A DNA stretch of 64,000 nt from Prostheceraeus crozeri (Eukaryota; Platyhelminthes; Polycladida; Euryleptidae), in contig CAJQUW010014418.1 in the NCBI GenBank assembly GCA_907163375.1, forward strand, positions 62,001 through 126,000. Direction: 5' to 3'. Below, one piece after another: positions 45,433 to 56,638 of the stretch (position 1 is the stretch's first letter; each line of letters begins with the position of its first letter). The translations under genes were made by a program, and so were the position numbers. The notes beneath the pieces are model-generated. The model searched no databases, was not told the origin of the DNA, and saw only the letters and a program-made list of their open reading frames with translations.

Positions 45433-45495
45433 GATCGGACCAAAGGTCCTCAGGTTGCTAACCTCTAGAACCTTGTTCAGAGGCTTTAGCCGATC
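45433..45495. repeat. 62-bp multi-hairpin block, copy 1
   Basis: Almost every base can pair: GGACC-AAA-GGTCC, GGTT-GCT-AACC, CTCT/AGAG extended by GAAC-CTT-GTTC, GGC-TTTA-GCC, all closed by GATC/GATC. A 17-bp direct repeat (TCACACACGTAAATCTT) lies on both sides. An inverted, circularly shifted second copy is at 47527-47590. Confidence 0.8.
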
Positions 45496-45552
45496 ACACA
45501 CGTAAATCTTAACGTAAATCTTTTTCCCAAAAGTCAAATTTAATCCTAAAAA

Positions 45553-46100
45553 ATGCCTATAATTGATAAACACAATCTTAAACATTTTGCTTCAAATCAA
45601 AAAATAGCACATGAACCATCTATGAAATCTGTTTACCATTATAACAATGTAGAAGCTATTCAAAAGGAAGGAGATAGTGTAAACAGCGGAGCTGGTGTAA
45701 ACCGCGGAGCTGGAATATTTTCTGGAATCAGTGATAATATAGGAAGTATCGTTAACTTAATTAAAAATAATATAGATTTGATTACATCTGCTGCAAAATG
45801 AGCAGCTGCTATAGGTAGTACAGCCAGTGCAATATCAAATGCTGTTAAGTCTCAAAACGAATTAAAACAACTTGAAACTATTTGTAAACTTAAGAATGAT
45901 TCTGAAGAACTAAAAAAATCAAAAAAACTTTCAGAGGAAACAAAAACAAAATTGCTAACATAGCAGTGACAGGTGAAACCTTGAGGAGTTACTCCATCAG
46001 AGAGTAAACAGGAGAAGAAATCAATTGAAGAAATAAGAGATAATGGTGTAGACAGCGGAGCTGGAGCGCAGTTAGGTACTGGTTTAGCAAAATTCTAAAA
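45553..46100 (+). pseudogene. Polinton fossil: small virion-like protein with hydrophobic segment
   Basis: Starts MPIIDKHNLKHFA and has VNSGAGVNRGAGIFSGI and NIGSIVNLIKNNIDLITSAA, a Gly/Ala-rich amphipathic stretch as in membrane-active minor virion proteins, then a coiled basic end. Placement just before the major capsid part supports a virion role; no firm family. Confidence 0.4.
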
Positions 46101-46198
46101 TATATTCGAAAAGAAACCTAAGAAAAATTTTTTTCTGTGTGTCAGAAATTTTTTTCTCTGTGTGAGAAAAACAAAAAAGTCAAATTATTTTTTTAAAA

Positions 46199-47533
46199 AT
46201 GTCTTCTCTTATCGAAAATAAATTTATATTAGACGATCTTCCGTTCGTCAGTTACAATCAAAAAAAGAATGACTATATAAGGATTGCTATGAATCCCAGA
46301 TCTTCTAGTAGAGTAAATACTGGAGGTGATTTAATCTTTAAAGTTGATAATCAGCAAATTTATTTATATCTACCTGATTCATTTTTACACTGTGAATATT
46401 CTTTATATAGTGATGCCAATTTTACAACACCATTACCAGATAGCGATAATGTTGCATTAGAGAATAATTTCTTTCCAAGATTATTTACACAAATGCGTTT
46501 AGATGCTCCAACTCAAATTATAGAAACAATAAGTGATTCTCCAGGTGTAATTGATACAATGCTTAGATTTGTAACAATTGGTGAAAATAATAAAAAGCAT
46601 GAAATCGAAGGTTGTTTTCCTGATACTAATGATGGTATAATTGTTGATGATTTAACTTACGTTGGAACAGATGCAGCAGGAATTGCGAAAGATGTTGAAC
46701 AAATTGCAAAACATTTGAATAAAACAAATAATACTGCATATAAAGAAAGACGTGAATTTAACAAGAAAAGTAAACAGACAGTAAATTGGTCATTGTATCC
46801 ATTATTCGGATATTTAGATTATGATAAAATATCATATCAATTAAAATTTAAATTAATAATTCATCGGACAGCAAATAATGAATTAATCTTTTATGGTAAG
46901 ACTGGAAAAAAAGCATATTTAAAAATTGATAGACTTGAATGGTGGATAAAACATATTACTCCTAGTTTAGAGGTCGAATTAACTATTGCAAAAAGATTAA
47001 ATACTAACAAACCAATTCCAGTAAATTTTCTAAAGCGTACTGCTAGTTCTGTAACTTTTTCTGAACAAAGATTTAACTGGCATTTTACTAGAACTTCGAA
47101 TACTCCAAGATATTTATTACTAACATTTCAAAGAAATAATTCCCCAAGTTTTGATAAGAACAATAGTCTTTTTCATATTAATACAATTCGAAGTTTATAA
47201 GTTGCTTGAAATCAAACCCGATGTCCAATTGATCCATTAAGATTCGATGATACCAATAATCAATTTATGGAAGGATATGATGCTTATGGAAATCTTTGTA
47301 TAGAATTTAGAGTTGAACCACAATTAACTCCTAGAGATTGGAGACATTTATATGCTGTTTTCTGTTTCGATTTAAGTGCACAATCTCAAGATATTATCAA
47401 GACTGGTTGTGATGTAACAATTAATATTCAAAAGAAAGATTCCACAACTTCATTGATGGCTTATGGTTTATTGCTAGAAGATGTAAAACATTCTATTGAA
47501 ATTCTTGATGGAAAGATGGCTAGGATAGGTTAG
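46199..47533 (+). pseudogene. Polinton fossil: major capsid protein
   Basis: A long coding remnant beginning MSSLIENKFILDDLPF, with MNPRSSSRVNTGGDL, YLPDSFLHCEYSLY, NWSLYPLFGYLDYDK and RTSNTPRYLLLTFQRN, then CIEFRVEPQLTPRDW and VTINIQKKD in the last third. Size, beta-rich composition and neighbours fit the double jelly-roll capsid of Polintons. It is the best preserved part of the element but not whole. Confidence 0.7.
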
Positions 47534-47590
47534 TAACCTGAGGACCTTTGGTCCGATCGGCTGAAGCCTCTGAACAAAGTTCTATAGGTT
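47527..47590. repeat. 62-bp multi-hairpin block, copy 2 (inverted)
   Basis: AGGTT-AGT-AACCT, GGACC-TTT-GGTCC, GATC, GGC-TGAA-GCC and CTCT-GAAC-AAA-GTTC-TATAG. It contains the same hairpins as 45433-45495 in inverse orientation and shifted order. The stems are unchanged while loop bases differ. Flanked by the 8-bp direct repeat ATAGGTTA. Confidence 0.8.
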
Positions 47591-47670
47591 AATTAAAATT
47601 TTTGATAACTTAAAATTTTTTCATAACTAGAATAGATTAAAATTTTTCCTAACTTAAAATTTTTTATTAA

Positions 47671-48355
47671 AAATGTCGCAAGCGAAAAGTAATAATAATA
47701 ATAATAAAACTGTTGTATTAAAATTGCGTAACATTGTTGACAAAAATACACCTAAAACTGTTACAATTAGCAAAAACAAATATTACATAAGTAAACCAAT
47801 GATATAGAATTTTTAATTACAAGAGGAAAAGAATGGAGGAATTCTCCCATTAATTCCACTAATAATAGGTGGCATAGCAGCAGCAGGAAGTGTTGCAGGT
47901 GGGACAGCTGGTATTGTCCAAGCAGTAAATAAAAATAAATCAGAGAAGGCAGCATTAGAAGAACAAAAACGTCATAATAGAGAGTTAGAGAAAGTTGCTA
48001 GGGGTGAAGGAATAGTAGATAATTTTATTAGTAAATTGAATTTAGTTGATGAAGGAAAACGAGTTCTCAAAAACATTCTACATAATGTTGATGATTTAAT
48101 AGAAATAAAAGAAACTAAAGATGGTTCTGGAATATATCTAAGTCCTAGTATGATTAGGAAAAACATTTCTTTTATTTTATCTTTAAAAATGAATTCCACA
48201 AATTCAACAAGTTCTACAAATTCTACAAGTTCTACAAATTCTACAAGTTCTGCAAATTCCACAAATTCTGCAAGTTCCACATCTTCTACATATTCTACAA
48301 ATTCTATAAGTTCTACAAATTCCGAAAATTTAATTTTTATTCAATTCTAACATAA
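47671..48355 (+). pseudogene. Polinton fossil: pX/pVI-like minor virion protein with Ser/Thr/Asn tail
   Basis: KTVTISKNKYYISKP is followed by GGILPLIPLIIGGIAAAG, a hydrophobic segment like those of adenovirus-type core or minor capsid proteins. A coiled part and a low-complexity STNSTSSTNS tail follow (48190-48325, a short-period DNA repeat). The role is inferred from position after the capsid. Confidence 0.5.
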
Positions 48356-48752
48356 TATCAAGAAATGGTACTCCTTCCTGTAATTTGAATAAAAGATAAA
48401 GAAATAACTGACCGCAATAAGTTGTTCCTGGTTTTTGAATTTGAAATGTATCATAAATTTCATTTCCAAGTAATTCTCTTACTTCATTTGTTGGAGGGAA
48501 TCCATATGAGTCGAAATAGTGATTGTCACCATTTTTATTTCTTTTCCCGCAGACCAATGTACTCCTTTTTGATCTTACGTGTGAAGATTTGTTACAAAAT
48601 TCACTTCAGGTACATCTTTTATCAATAGTAATTCATTTCTCATCAATATGTGAAAATTCTTTGTTCCCAATTGATTAGCAATTTTCGTAAGATCAAAATT
48701 CGTAGTTGTTTGTTTACCGTATTTTTTAAGAACTCAGTCAGACTTGTCATTT
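48330..48752 (-). pseudogene. Polinton fossil: adenain-like cysteine protease
   Basis: The minus strand has NQLGTKNFHIL, a GVHWS stretch, HYFDSYGFPP and KPGTTYCGQLFLYLL. These match the His, Asp-containing and Gln/Cys motifs of the adenovirus protease family, which matures capsid proteins in live relatives. Broken. Confidence 0.72.
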
Positions 48753-48759
48753 TATAATA

Positions 48760-49990
48760 TAAAAAATTTCTGATAGGGTCCCCTCTCGAAGAAGAGAAGT
48801 CAGAAAGGGGGAGGGGGATTGAGTTAAAACTGTCTCATGATGATGACTTACCTTACTACTTATTCGATTTGAAATGATTTAATTTAGTCTTAATTAAAAA
48901 GTTTCATTGCCTAAAATATTTCCTTTTTTCATGAACTTCTCAAAATGAATTAGAAAAAAACTGAGTTTTAGATAGTTGTTGAATCACTGCTTGCTTACTT
49001 GCTTTTCAGATGTAGTTGTCCACAAAATCATTTGTCTTGAATGGCTTGCAATTGTGATGTCTCTGCATCTTCAGTTGATGATGTTCCTGGTTGTAGATTT
49101 AAGACAATTTGACTTGTTTTCATTGTCTTATTATAATAATCCGTTTCAAGTCGTTCATCAAGAGAACGTTTAATTCTCACCGTTTCACGGTTCACAATAT
49201 ATTGCTTTTGTAAAGTTCTTCGCTTGCGTTCTAATGCAGCAGCGCCTTTAACTTCGTTTAAAATTCGCTGTGATATTTCACACGACGTCAAGAAATCATC
49301 AAATCAATATCACTAAAGTTTTCCAAAATTTTTTATGGATCCACAGTATTTATGAAATGATTCTTCTTTACAATTTCGTTGATCAGGCACATCTTTTTTG
49401 CGATTTGTCCTTTTGTCGTTTCAATACGATCACCCAAATTTTTACTCATCATGAATGATAGAAGTGAATGAGATCAATTAAAATAAACTAACTGTCTAAA
49501 TGCTCCTTCTACTGTTTTCTGATTTCAGAAGAAGAATTGATTTTATTGTCACCGCACTCTTATGTGTTCTCAATCCATGAATTCACAATAGGAGGTACTT
49601 TCAATCAATACTGCGGAGAGAGGAAACGTTAAATGAATTTTGTGAATGCATGTAAGTTTTATAAATCTATTTGCAAAACTGACTTTGAAAACTCATTCAG
49701 AAAATAATTTACGTAGGCGTAAATTGAACTGTCAAAATTTTACCGACGCGTAAATTGAACTGTCAAAATTTTACCGATGCGTAAATTGAAATGACAAGAG
49801 ATTCCGCAGTAATTTTAGGGGAAAGCTGTTAGATGTTTTCCGTTTCTAGAACAATAAATCTCTCTCTCTTCAATCATCAGCCAGTGTACGTATTCATTGA
49901 ATAATTTTGAGTTTATGAGTTGCAATGATCTTCTAGTTCACACAATTAGTACTTTAAATAATGTTGAGAGTACAATAACGAAGAATGTCT
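48760..49990. other. Polinton interior, unknown, with 33-bp tandem repeats
   Basis: A short minus-strand coding-like stretch (49028-49291: CEISQRILNEVKGAAALERKR and so on) of unknown family. 49711-49793 holds about three units of CGTAAATTGAACTGTCAAAA. Nothing else recognised; an integrase would be expected somewhere in a complete element but is not evident. Confidence 0.45.
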
Positions 49991-49999
49991 AAGTAATAA

Positions 50000-50508
50000 T
50001 TGCGTCTTCTTAATTTATCATAATGCTCTAATCTTAATAATAATTGAGATTCCTTATCTTTCATATACCTAACTCTATCTTTGTGTTTTTCGATGGTCAA
50101 TTCAGTTATTTTTAATTGTGATAACGAAGGATATATTCCTGAGGTTCCTTCCATTTTCGTCCCCGTCGAGGTTTCTCCCATTTTCGCCCCCGTTGAGGTT
50201 TCTTCCATTTCTGAGGTTTCCATATTTAAAGAAATATTTTGAATACAATCTTCTGGTATATTGAGACTACGTGAAATTCCTAGACTACGTGATATTTTGA
50301 GACAACTGAAATTTTCGACCACGCGAAATTTTTCGTCTGCCTAAATTTTCGACTACGTGATATTTTTCGACTGCCTAAATTTTCGAAATTTGTCACTACC
50401 TAAATTTTTGAAATTTGGAGACTACCTAAATTTTTGAAAATCTCGCAAGGTGTGACATCCGGTGCGAGCGAAGCGAAGCGATGCGCCGGATGTCATACCC
50501 TATACTAC
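50000..50508 (-). repeat. Polinton right terminal inverted region with end hairpin
   Basis: The inverse of the left terminal region, including the first-ORF start. The last 60 bp form a strong hairpin: TGACATCCGGTGC (50453-50465) facing GCGCCGGATGTCA (50483-50495). The tip reads AGTAGTATAGGG from the outside inward. Confidence 0.75.
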
Positions 50509-51087
50509 TTATGGTGTCATCCACGGTTTGTCTTTCGAAGACATAACAACAACTTTACAAGGAAACGCAGATAGACATTCTAAGAAGTACTTGTAGAAAT
50601 TCTCAGTTTTTTTGTCAACACATGATTCGTTATAGACATCAGAAAAAGTACAATCATTTAGTTTTGAGAGAAATTTAGACACATTACAATCTCTCGTATC
50701 ATATAATATCCTCTTGTTTTCACAGGTATATCGAGAGTTTGAAAAGACATTCGAGTGTAAAAATACTTTATTATGTGAACCACGACGCTTCAGACTCAGT
50801 GGTGGACAAACTTGAGCAGGTGGATACGAGCCGTCAAGGGATTTCCTAACAAGGATGCGATCTAAAATACTGTTACCGCGAGTAGGCTCAACAACTTTAT
50901 CAATTAAATCAAAAGAACTTTGCAAAAGACATGTATCAAAATTGTTCAAATCACTCGCAATAATGATATTTATGTCCGGCACATCATTTGTGACAGACTT
51001 AATGTGATCACATAAAGCGTCCGAGATGCTATTCCTGTCAGAAACAGATAATTGTGGAGGAATGTACAAAGCAACTAACATCATCTA
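50509..51087 (-). pseudogene. Split LINE, endonuclease fragment
   Basis: The minus strand gives the second half of an apurinic-type endonuclease: ALYIPPQL, INIIIASDLNNFD (the GDFN-like motif), GNSILDRILVRK and RRGSHNKVFL (the SDH-like motif), ending KDKPWMTP at the Polinton junction. The first part of the domain is missing because the LINE is 5'-truncated inside it at about 51087-51100. Together with 34161-35116 and 16690-17525 this is one LINE copy. Confidence 0.82.
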
Positions 51088-51102
51088 GTCTTCATCTTTG
51101 AT

Positions 51103-51420
51103 GTCGACTTTTTCATGAGGACTTCCATTATAAAACGGATCATGAAATTCCCTTGATAATCAACTTAATTTCCACTTAGTTAGGATGCTTATTAGCAAAT
51201 ATTCATTCCTTTTGATATCCAACTTGTTTCATACTATTTATTTAGGAGAGTCATCCCGGGAGTATATAAATATGAAAATTTTGACTTTTTTCAAAAGTGC
51301 TCAAATAATTGTTTGGACCACGGGAACGTAATCTCCACAAAAAACTGAATCTTTTGATGTAAAAATTTTCACTGTATACAGGTACTTGTTTGAGTAGACA
51401 CTCTACCTATATATATCCCT
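51103..51420 (-). repeat. Element X right arm, outer part, with empty P-element site
   Basis: Inverse of 12620-12755 plus 15647-15770. Near 51220 it reads CTTTTGATATCCAACTTGTT, the uninterrupted form of the site that carries the P element in the left arm. Confidence 0.8.
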
Positions 51421-53976
51421 ACTATATGGCCTATACCCTCGTGATAAACCTTCGGTAGAACACTCGTGACTCTTTGTACAAACAACGTTCAGTGCCCCTT
51501 AATTTCTCATGGGTCCGGATTTTAACGTAGTTCCCCCCCCCCAAATAGCCAGGCCTACAAATTAAGCTTTATGATATTCGCTGCCGATGGCTTCCCCGCC
51601 CCACCCCTGAGCAAGCTTTTAGGGAGACGCATGCATGTATTTATTTCAGTGCGCTTGATCAACCCTTGTTCACGATATTACTTCAGGACAATTGACACTT
51701 CTTCTCTGTTCTTCTTGCTAACCATGAGCCAGCCAGCATGAACATTAGTTTCGATGGAAAATCGAGTTCCTTTCACTTGAATAACATTAACAGCATAATT
51801 TCAACTTTTTTTGCGTCATTGAAGCAATACATCTGATCGACGAGATGGACTTCAGAGTTTGAGGAGCATATCATCTCGATAAATCATTGACCAAATCAGA
51901 ACAGAAATAAGTTACTTAGCGTGAGAAAAGTTAGTTTGATACGATGAAAGTTTAAAGTGTCGAACCAATTTTCTTATGCTCTCGTGATTATACGCATCAC
52001 AGGGTTGGAACCGGCCGTCCGGTTCCGGGCCATGAATTTTGAAGACCGGCCGTTTGGTTAATTTTGTTAGACCTATATGTTGACCATTAGCGACGCATTC
52101 ACTCTATAGAAGAAATCGTTAAGTCAATCAAAAGAAAAACAGCATTAAAGGAGCATGAATAATAAATTTAGCATATTTGAAGAGTACCTACCTGTACGTG
52201 TGCTACGTAACATAAGTATTGCACTGTTGCTTTTTATACAGTCAAAAATATTCCTAACTTATGCATGTTCTTAAACATATATACTTTATTTCAAATAAAA
52301 AATTCTGAAGCCTATGTTATTTGAATTTTAAAGCAGCAAAGCAAAAATCAAGCTTCTCTTTCTTTTAATTAAGGTCCACCTTGTTTCTATCGACCTTTGA
52401 AAGCGCAGGACGCACATGTCTCTGATGATTCTACTCATTTTTAGCGCTGGTGAAATCGACCTCAAAAGAAAGAGCAGCTCGAGCTTTGCTATGGTGCTAT
52501 GATCTCTCGTCATTTGGTCAACTGCGTGATTTTTTAAAGCAAAGTGCCGATGTAACATTGCAGATGAATTGTAGACAAAACAACTGTTTCATGGTTAAAA
52601 TATAATCCGCGACGCCTTTCGTCAAGCGGTACGTCGTATTTACAGATAAATCATGAATAAACGTTTATATACCAAATGAAATAAAAGAAAGTGAGTTAAA
52701 GTCAAAGGTCAGAAGCTAGAAGTCAGATCCACGGTAGCGTGAGCGTTATCACTGTTTGGTTTTTCTACACACAATTTTGGTCTTGTGACGTTGATGATTT
52801 TCGCTTCTAGGAATGGCACATTTATTTTACACAATTATGTATAATAGGCCTATGGCTAAATTTTGCCTCGAGACTGCCTTCACCTAAGAGCTTATAGGGC
52901 CTACGTGTATAGCTAACATATGTGTGAACTACAAACACACTTGGTATTAATTAAGCCTATATTGGATAATGCGGTGTTAATAAACAGTTCGCCACACGAG
53001 CTCACACGTATAAGGAGCACGTCAATGACTAATCAAAATAGGCCCATCCCCCTCCAAGTGAATCGCTGCCTTAAACATTGCTTGAATTTCTTATTGATTA
53101 AAAACCGCATTGAATAAACCGCCCGTAGTAGGCTACTACTTTAGGTCTATACATAGGAGAACATGGTCAAATTCCTATATACCTCAAAATCTTAAGTTCA
53201 TTAGGCCAAGTCCATATATTTTTTGTAGGTATAAATCAAATTATATTTTTCTATCCATGAAATCTGAAAGTTGTTTCTAAACTAAAATTTTACGCAAAAT
53301 CCCAATTTCGAATTTTAAAAATAATCTATCGAGCTCATCAGAAGATATTTGCAATTTACTGATCGGAATCGATCTAGTTAATAAAGCTCTGGGGTAAATA
53401 CGATCCATCGATGAATCCGACTACCTTTCAAATTCTATCCCACAAGAAAGAATTTCGTCTTTATGCCCCGAATTAAAAACTGGATTTTGAACTCACATAC
53501 CGATATATCCTATATATATAATGAACACCGATATATAATCCAGATATATAATGCACCTCAAAATTACTCTCAAAAGAAAATTTCTGCGGAAAAATGTGAT
53601 TAGACCTAAACAAAAACAAACAATGAGATATCATTTATCACAAAACTTGTCATTCAAACTACGTAGAATTACATTGTATTTATTGCGTTCGTCTTCAAAG
53701 TCGGTGACTCGTTGTGATTCCTCATCCAGCACCAATGTACCAATCAGTACTTCGTCAAAAACGTTTTGCTTTTTCACCAGATCCTGAACGCGTTGTCTAT
53801 ATCTTAGATAAACAAGAACCTGTGATAGCCACTATTACAGCTCTCAATGCTCGAATTTGAGAGAGGCAAGGTCAGACTGAAGACACAGCAAAATGACCTG
53901 CTCAGTACAACCCGAAAAGATGTGTAACGTAGCCTATTGACTTATGTCAACGATTACATGTATATTTTGTTGGGAG
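51421..53976. other. No gene recognised
   Basis: AT-rich, without a convincing reading frame. A 10-base C run lies near 51535, and a GGCCGTCCGGTTCCGG stretch at about 52012. TAGGCCTA-type words are frequent (for example near 52845 and 53125). Confidence 0.5.
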
Positions 53977-54099
53977 AGGGCTTATTGGGATCTATTGGGA
54001 TTTATTGGGATTGGGGTGGATTTTTGATAGCCCAATCACAACCCAATCCCAATAGCTATTGGGATCCCAATGGGAATCCCAATCCCAACGGCAAGCCTA
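53977..54099. mobile_element. Short inverted-repeat (MITE-like) relative of the hAT element
   Basis: The two halves are inverted: AGGGCTTATTGGGATC and TTGGGATTGGG on the left face CCCAATCCCAAC and GGCAAGCCT on the right. The right tip (CCCAACGGCAAGCCT) closely resembles the tip of the full hAT element (CCCACGGCAAGCCTG). No target duplication is evident. Confidence 0.55.
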
Positions 54100-54982
54100 T
54101 GTTGACAAAGACAATGTTCACTTGTACATCACAAAAGCACAAAGACTAAGTGCTATTCAATATTTTCGTAGAAGTCATGTCTCTCGAACACAGTCCGTGG
54201 GTGATTTAATTTTTTGACTACCTTTTCAACTCGTCAAAATATTTTATCAACACGCTTGAAGTTTATTAGTACACGAGAGTTCTCTTCCACAATATTTGAT
54301 GATTTTCGAAACATCAGATAGATCTAATTAGTGCCTTCATAGATAAGTAAAGTTTCCCATCATCATTGAAGTATTAGTATTGTATTGTATTCACGACATG
54401 TGACATGCATGTGACTAATCTAAATACAGTAAATTCAAACGAACAAACTAGAAAACATGGAGTAAAAAAAGGAAACTAAGATAGAGACGACGCGTTTCTT
54501 ATTTTTTTAAATTGATTTAATCAACGATTTTTTTATTGACTGCGTCAAAGCAATTAAAGTGGTTTCCAATCAAGTAAAAGCATAAGCAACGGAAATTTGT
54601 GGATTTTATAAGTCCCCAGGAATTTGCCAAACTACCTTCATAACATTTTCCTGTGTGAAGCCCACTCTATTTTTGCAACAAAGTGAAATATAATAGCCAC
54701 TTTTCATACTTAAATTAGTATAACATTATGGCATTTCGGACATGATTATTTCCTATATTTGTATTCAAATCAAATGCATTAGACTAAATGCATAGTGGTA
54801 GCGACAAGACGAAAAAATCTGACGCAAATACAGTCATACGCCTCCCGACTCAAGATCGAATCATCAAACTGTGGCTCGCGATTACAAGAAGTAATTGAAA
54901 ATGTCAAAAAGAACTTGTAAAATATCATTCTATACCGGAGAAAAATTACCGTAAAGAAAGACTTCCGCTTAAGATAATTTAA
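54100..54982. other. No gene recognised
   Basis: AT-rich sequence up to the TTAA that borders the piggyBac element. Nothing recognised. Confidence 0.5.
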
Positions 54983-56059
54983 CCGTTATCATCCCAACGT
55001 TCCCATTTGGAAACATGCATTTAAGGAGCTCATGTTATGTTATATCTAATTTTTTAATTAGGATTCCTTGACGAAATTATCGTCATAGATGAATCATTTT
55101 TATTTTCAGTGAATTCGTGTAATAATTCACTTCCGTCACGTTTAGAATTGAATTTATATTTTACAATTTCTTCCATGAATATAAGCAATTTTTTGAAAAC
55201 TCATTCATGTGCCAAATTCCATCTATTCAAGCTAAACATCATCCTGCGAAAGACCAATAGACCTTACATCACCACTTCATCATAAAAATTCTATCATTTA
55301 TCATGGAATTACAAAATTACGTGTAAGTTTCTACCAATGTTTCCATTTGGGAACGTTGGGATAAAACCAGGCTTGCCGTGGGAACTGATTTTGAATTCCC
55401 ATCCCATTCCCACGGGATTTTTCAGTATATCCCATCAAAATTCCCATGGCTCATTACTCTTCCTATATACGGTTTATGGTTCTCTTCTTTCGGACTACAA
55501 GTCGATTAACGGATTTTCGTAATTGAACTGATGAGATTAAGCGATTTTAGTTGACCTATCTTTTGGATGAAAAAGTATTGGCATATCAATCTATCTTATT
55601 TTGTAATTTCCAAAAATTGCAAATTTTTACTAATTATCAAAAATATCTATCATTTTGTTTCAGGGATTAGTCAATCAATAAAGACGAGTTCATCGAAATA
55701 GTCTTCGATTACATATAGGCCTATACATACACATATTCGCATGTCTATTCACTCTGATTCACTTCATGCGGTTCCGTACTTGTGATGAACATGGCAAACT
55801 TCTAGCTCATCGCAATATCATATTTAAGTTTACAATACAAGTACAGTGCCTGTATACAAGCAATGAAGTCAATACTTCGCCTACGCATATTTCTATGACT
55901 TATCAACAGAAAACTACTGATTTATGAATATGTGACAATACGCTCGCTCGCATCCCATGTATTTAGGTACGGTGTAATTCCAGTTCTATCTAACTTTGAT
56001 GATAAAGCCACAAATGCAAAAAGACAAATTTATATTCGAGAAACAAACGTTCATTGAAA

Positions 56060-56625
56060 ATTTGTCCAAGGATTGACAAACGTTGCTGCTAAAAAGGCAT
56101 CAAACATTAAAAATATCAATGGATTGATGAAAGCTACATATTATAAACACTCTCCAATGTAGGCCCTATTATGTATAAAGGCCTACGAATGACAGTACTA
56201 CAATCTAAGAATAGCAGATCTTCAATAAATTATCAATGGACTAACAACCGTTACTTTGAGACCCGCGTGATGCCGAATGAAGACCATCGATGGATTAACA
56301 AGCGTCACTTTGAAAACCATCAAGGCAAAAGAAAATACTCAAGAAAATATCAATGGATTAACAAACAAAATGCGGGTATAAAAACAATCATGAGAATAGC
56401 AGATGCTGAAGTAAAATATCAATGGATTAACAAACGCAAAACGCTACCATGCGGCAATGAAGGCTATCAAGAGAATAGCTGACGCTCTAGAAAAATATCA
56501 ATGGATTAACAAACGTTTCTACGGGTATGAAAATCTAGAGAATAGCCGATGCACTAGAAAAATGTCAATGGATAAACAAACGTCGTTATGAAATATATCA
56601 AATGAATAACAAATGTTCATGCAAA
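56060..56625 (+). repeat. Subterminal repeats of the hAT element
   Basis: About nine units spaced 50-120 bp apart (mostly 60-75) share AATATCAATGGATTAACAAACG (variants near 56075, 56114, 56231, 56283, 56345, 56416, 56493, 56560, 56597). Repeated subterminal motifs are transposase-binding sites in Ac and other hAT elements; that role is inferred here. Confidence 0.75.
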
Positions 56626-56638
56626 CCTAGGAACTGAA

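Larger units (their letters stand above)
35117..50508. mobile_element. Polinton (Maverick) fossil inserted in the LINE
   Basis: About 15.4 kb with long inverted terminal regions (left about 35117-35850, right about 50000-50508), flanked by TAATGG / TTATGG, a 6-bp duplication with one mismatch. The LINE reading frame resumes across it (WMTP, then LLPYLKD). Recognisable parts: minor and major capsid, packaging ATPase, adenain-like protease, protein-primed DNA polymerase B, and accessory proteins. I do not see an integrase. The element is broken in many places (more than ten by eye) but most parts are still readable, so it is of moderate age. Confidence 0.85.
12338..51420. mobile_element. Element X, an inverted-repeat element carrying nested insertions
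   Basis: Sequence at 12620-12755 plus 15647-15800 (plus strand) reappears inverted at 16625-16690 plus 51103-51420. Examples are GGAGATTACGTTCCCGTGG, AGTTGGATATCAAAAGG and GACTTTTTCATGA. The two arms, each roughly 350-450 bp once insertions are set aside, face each other around about 800 bp of middle sequence (15900-16620). The outer edges share GGGATRTATAGGTAGAGT (12338 and 51420). The left arm holds a P element; the right arm holds a LINE that in turn holds the palindrome and the Polinton. X has no recognisable gene, so it is probably a non-autonomous DNA transposon. The outer limits are approximate. Confidence 0.6.

Noticed and set aside
48036-48350. Ser/Thr/Asn repeat frame as a mucin-like host gene
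   Set aside because: It is the tail of a Polinton virion-like part and a short-period DNA repeat.
56171-56482. 103-codon frame near the hAT element
   Set aside because: It is a read-through of the subterminal repeat array (repeated YQWINKR), not a gene.
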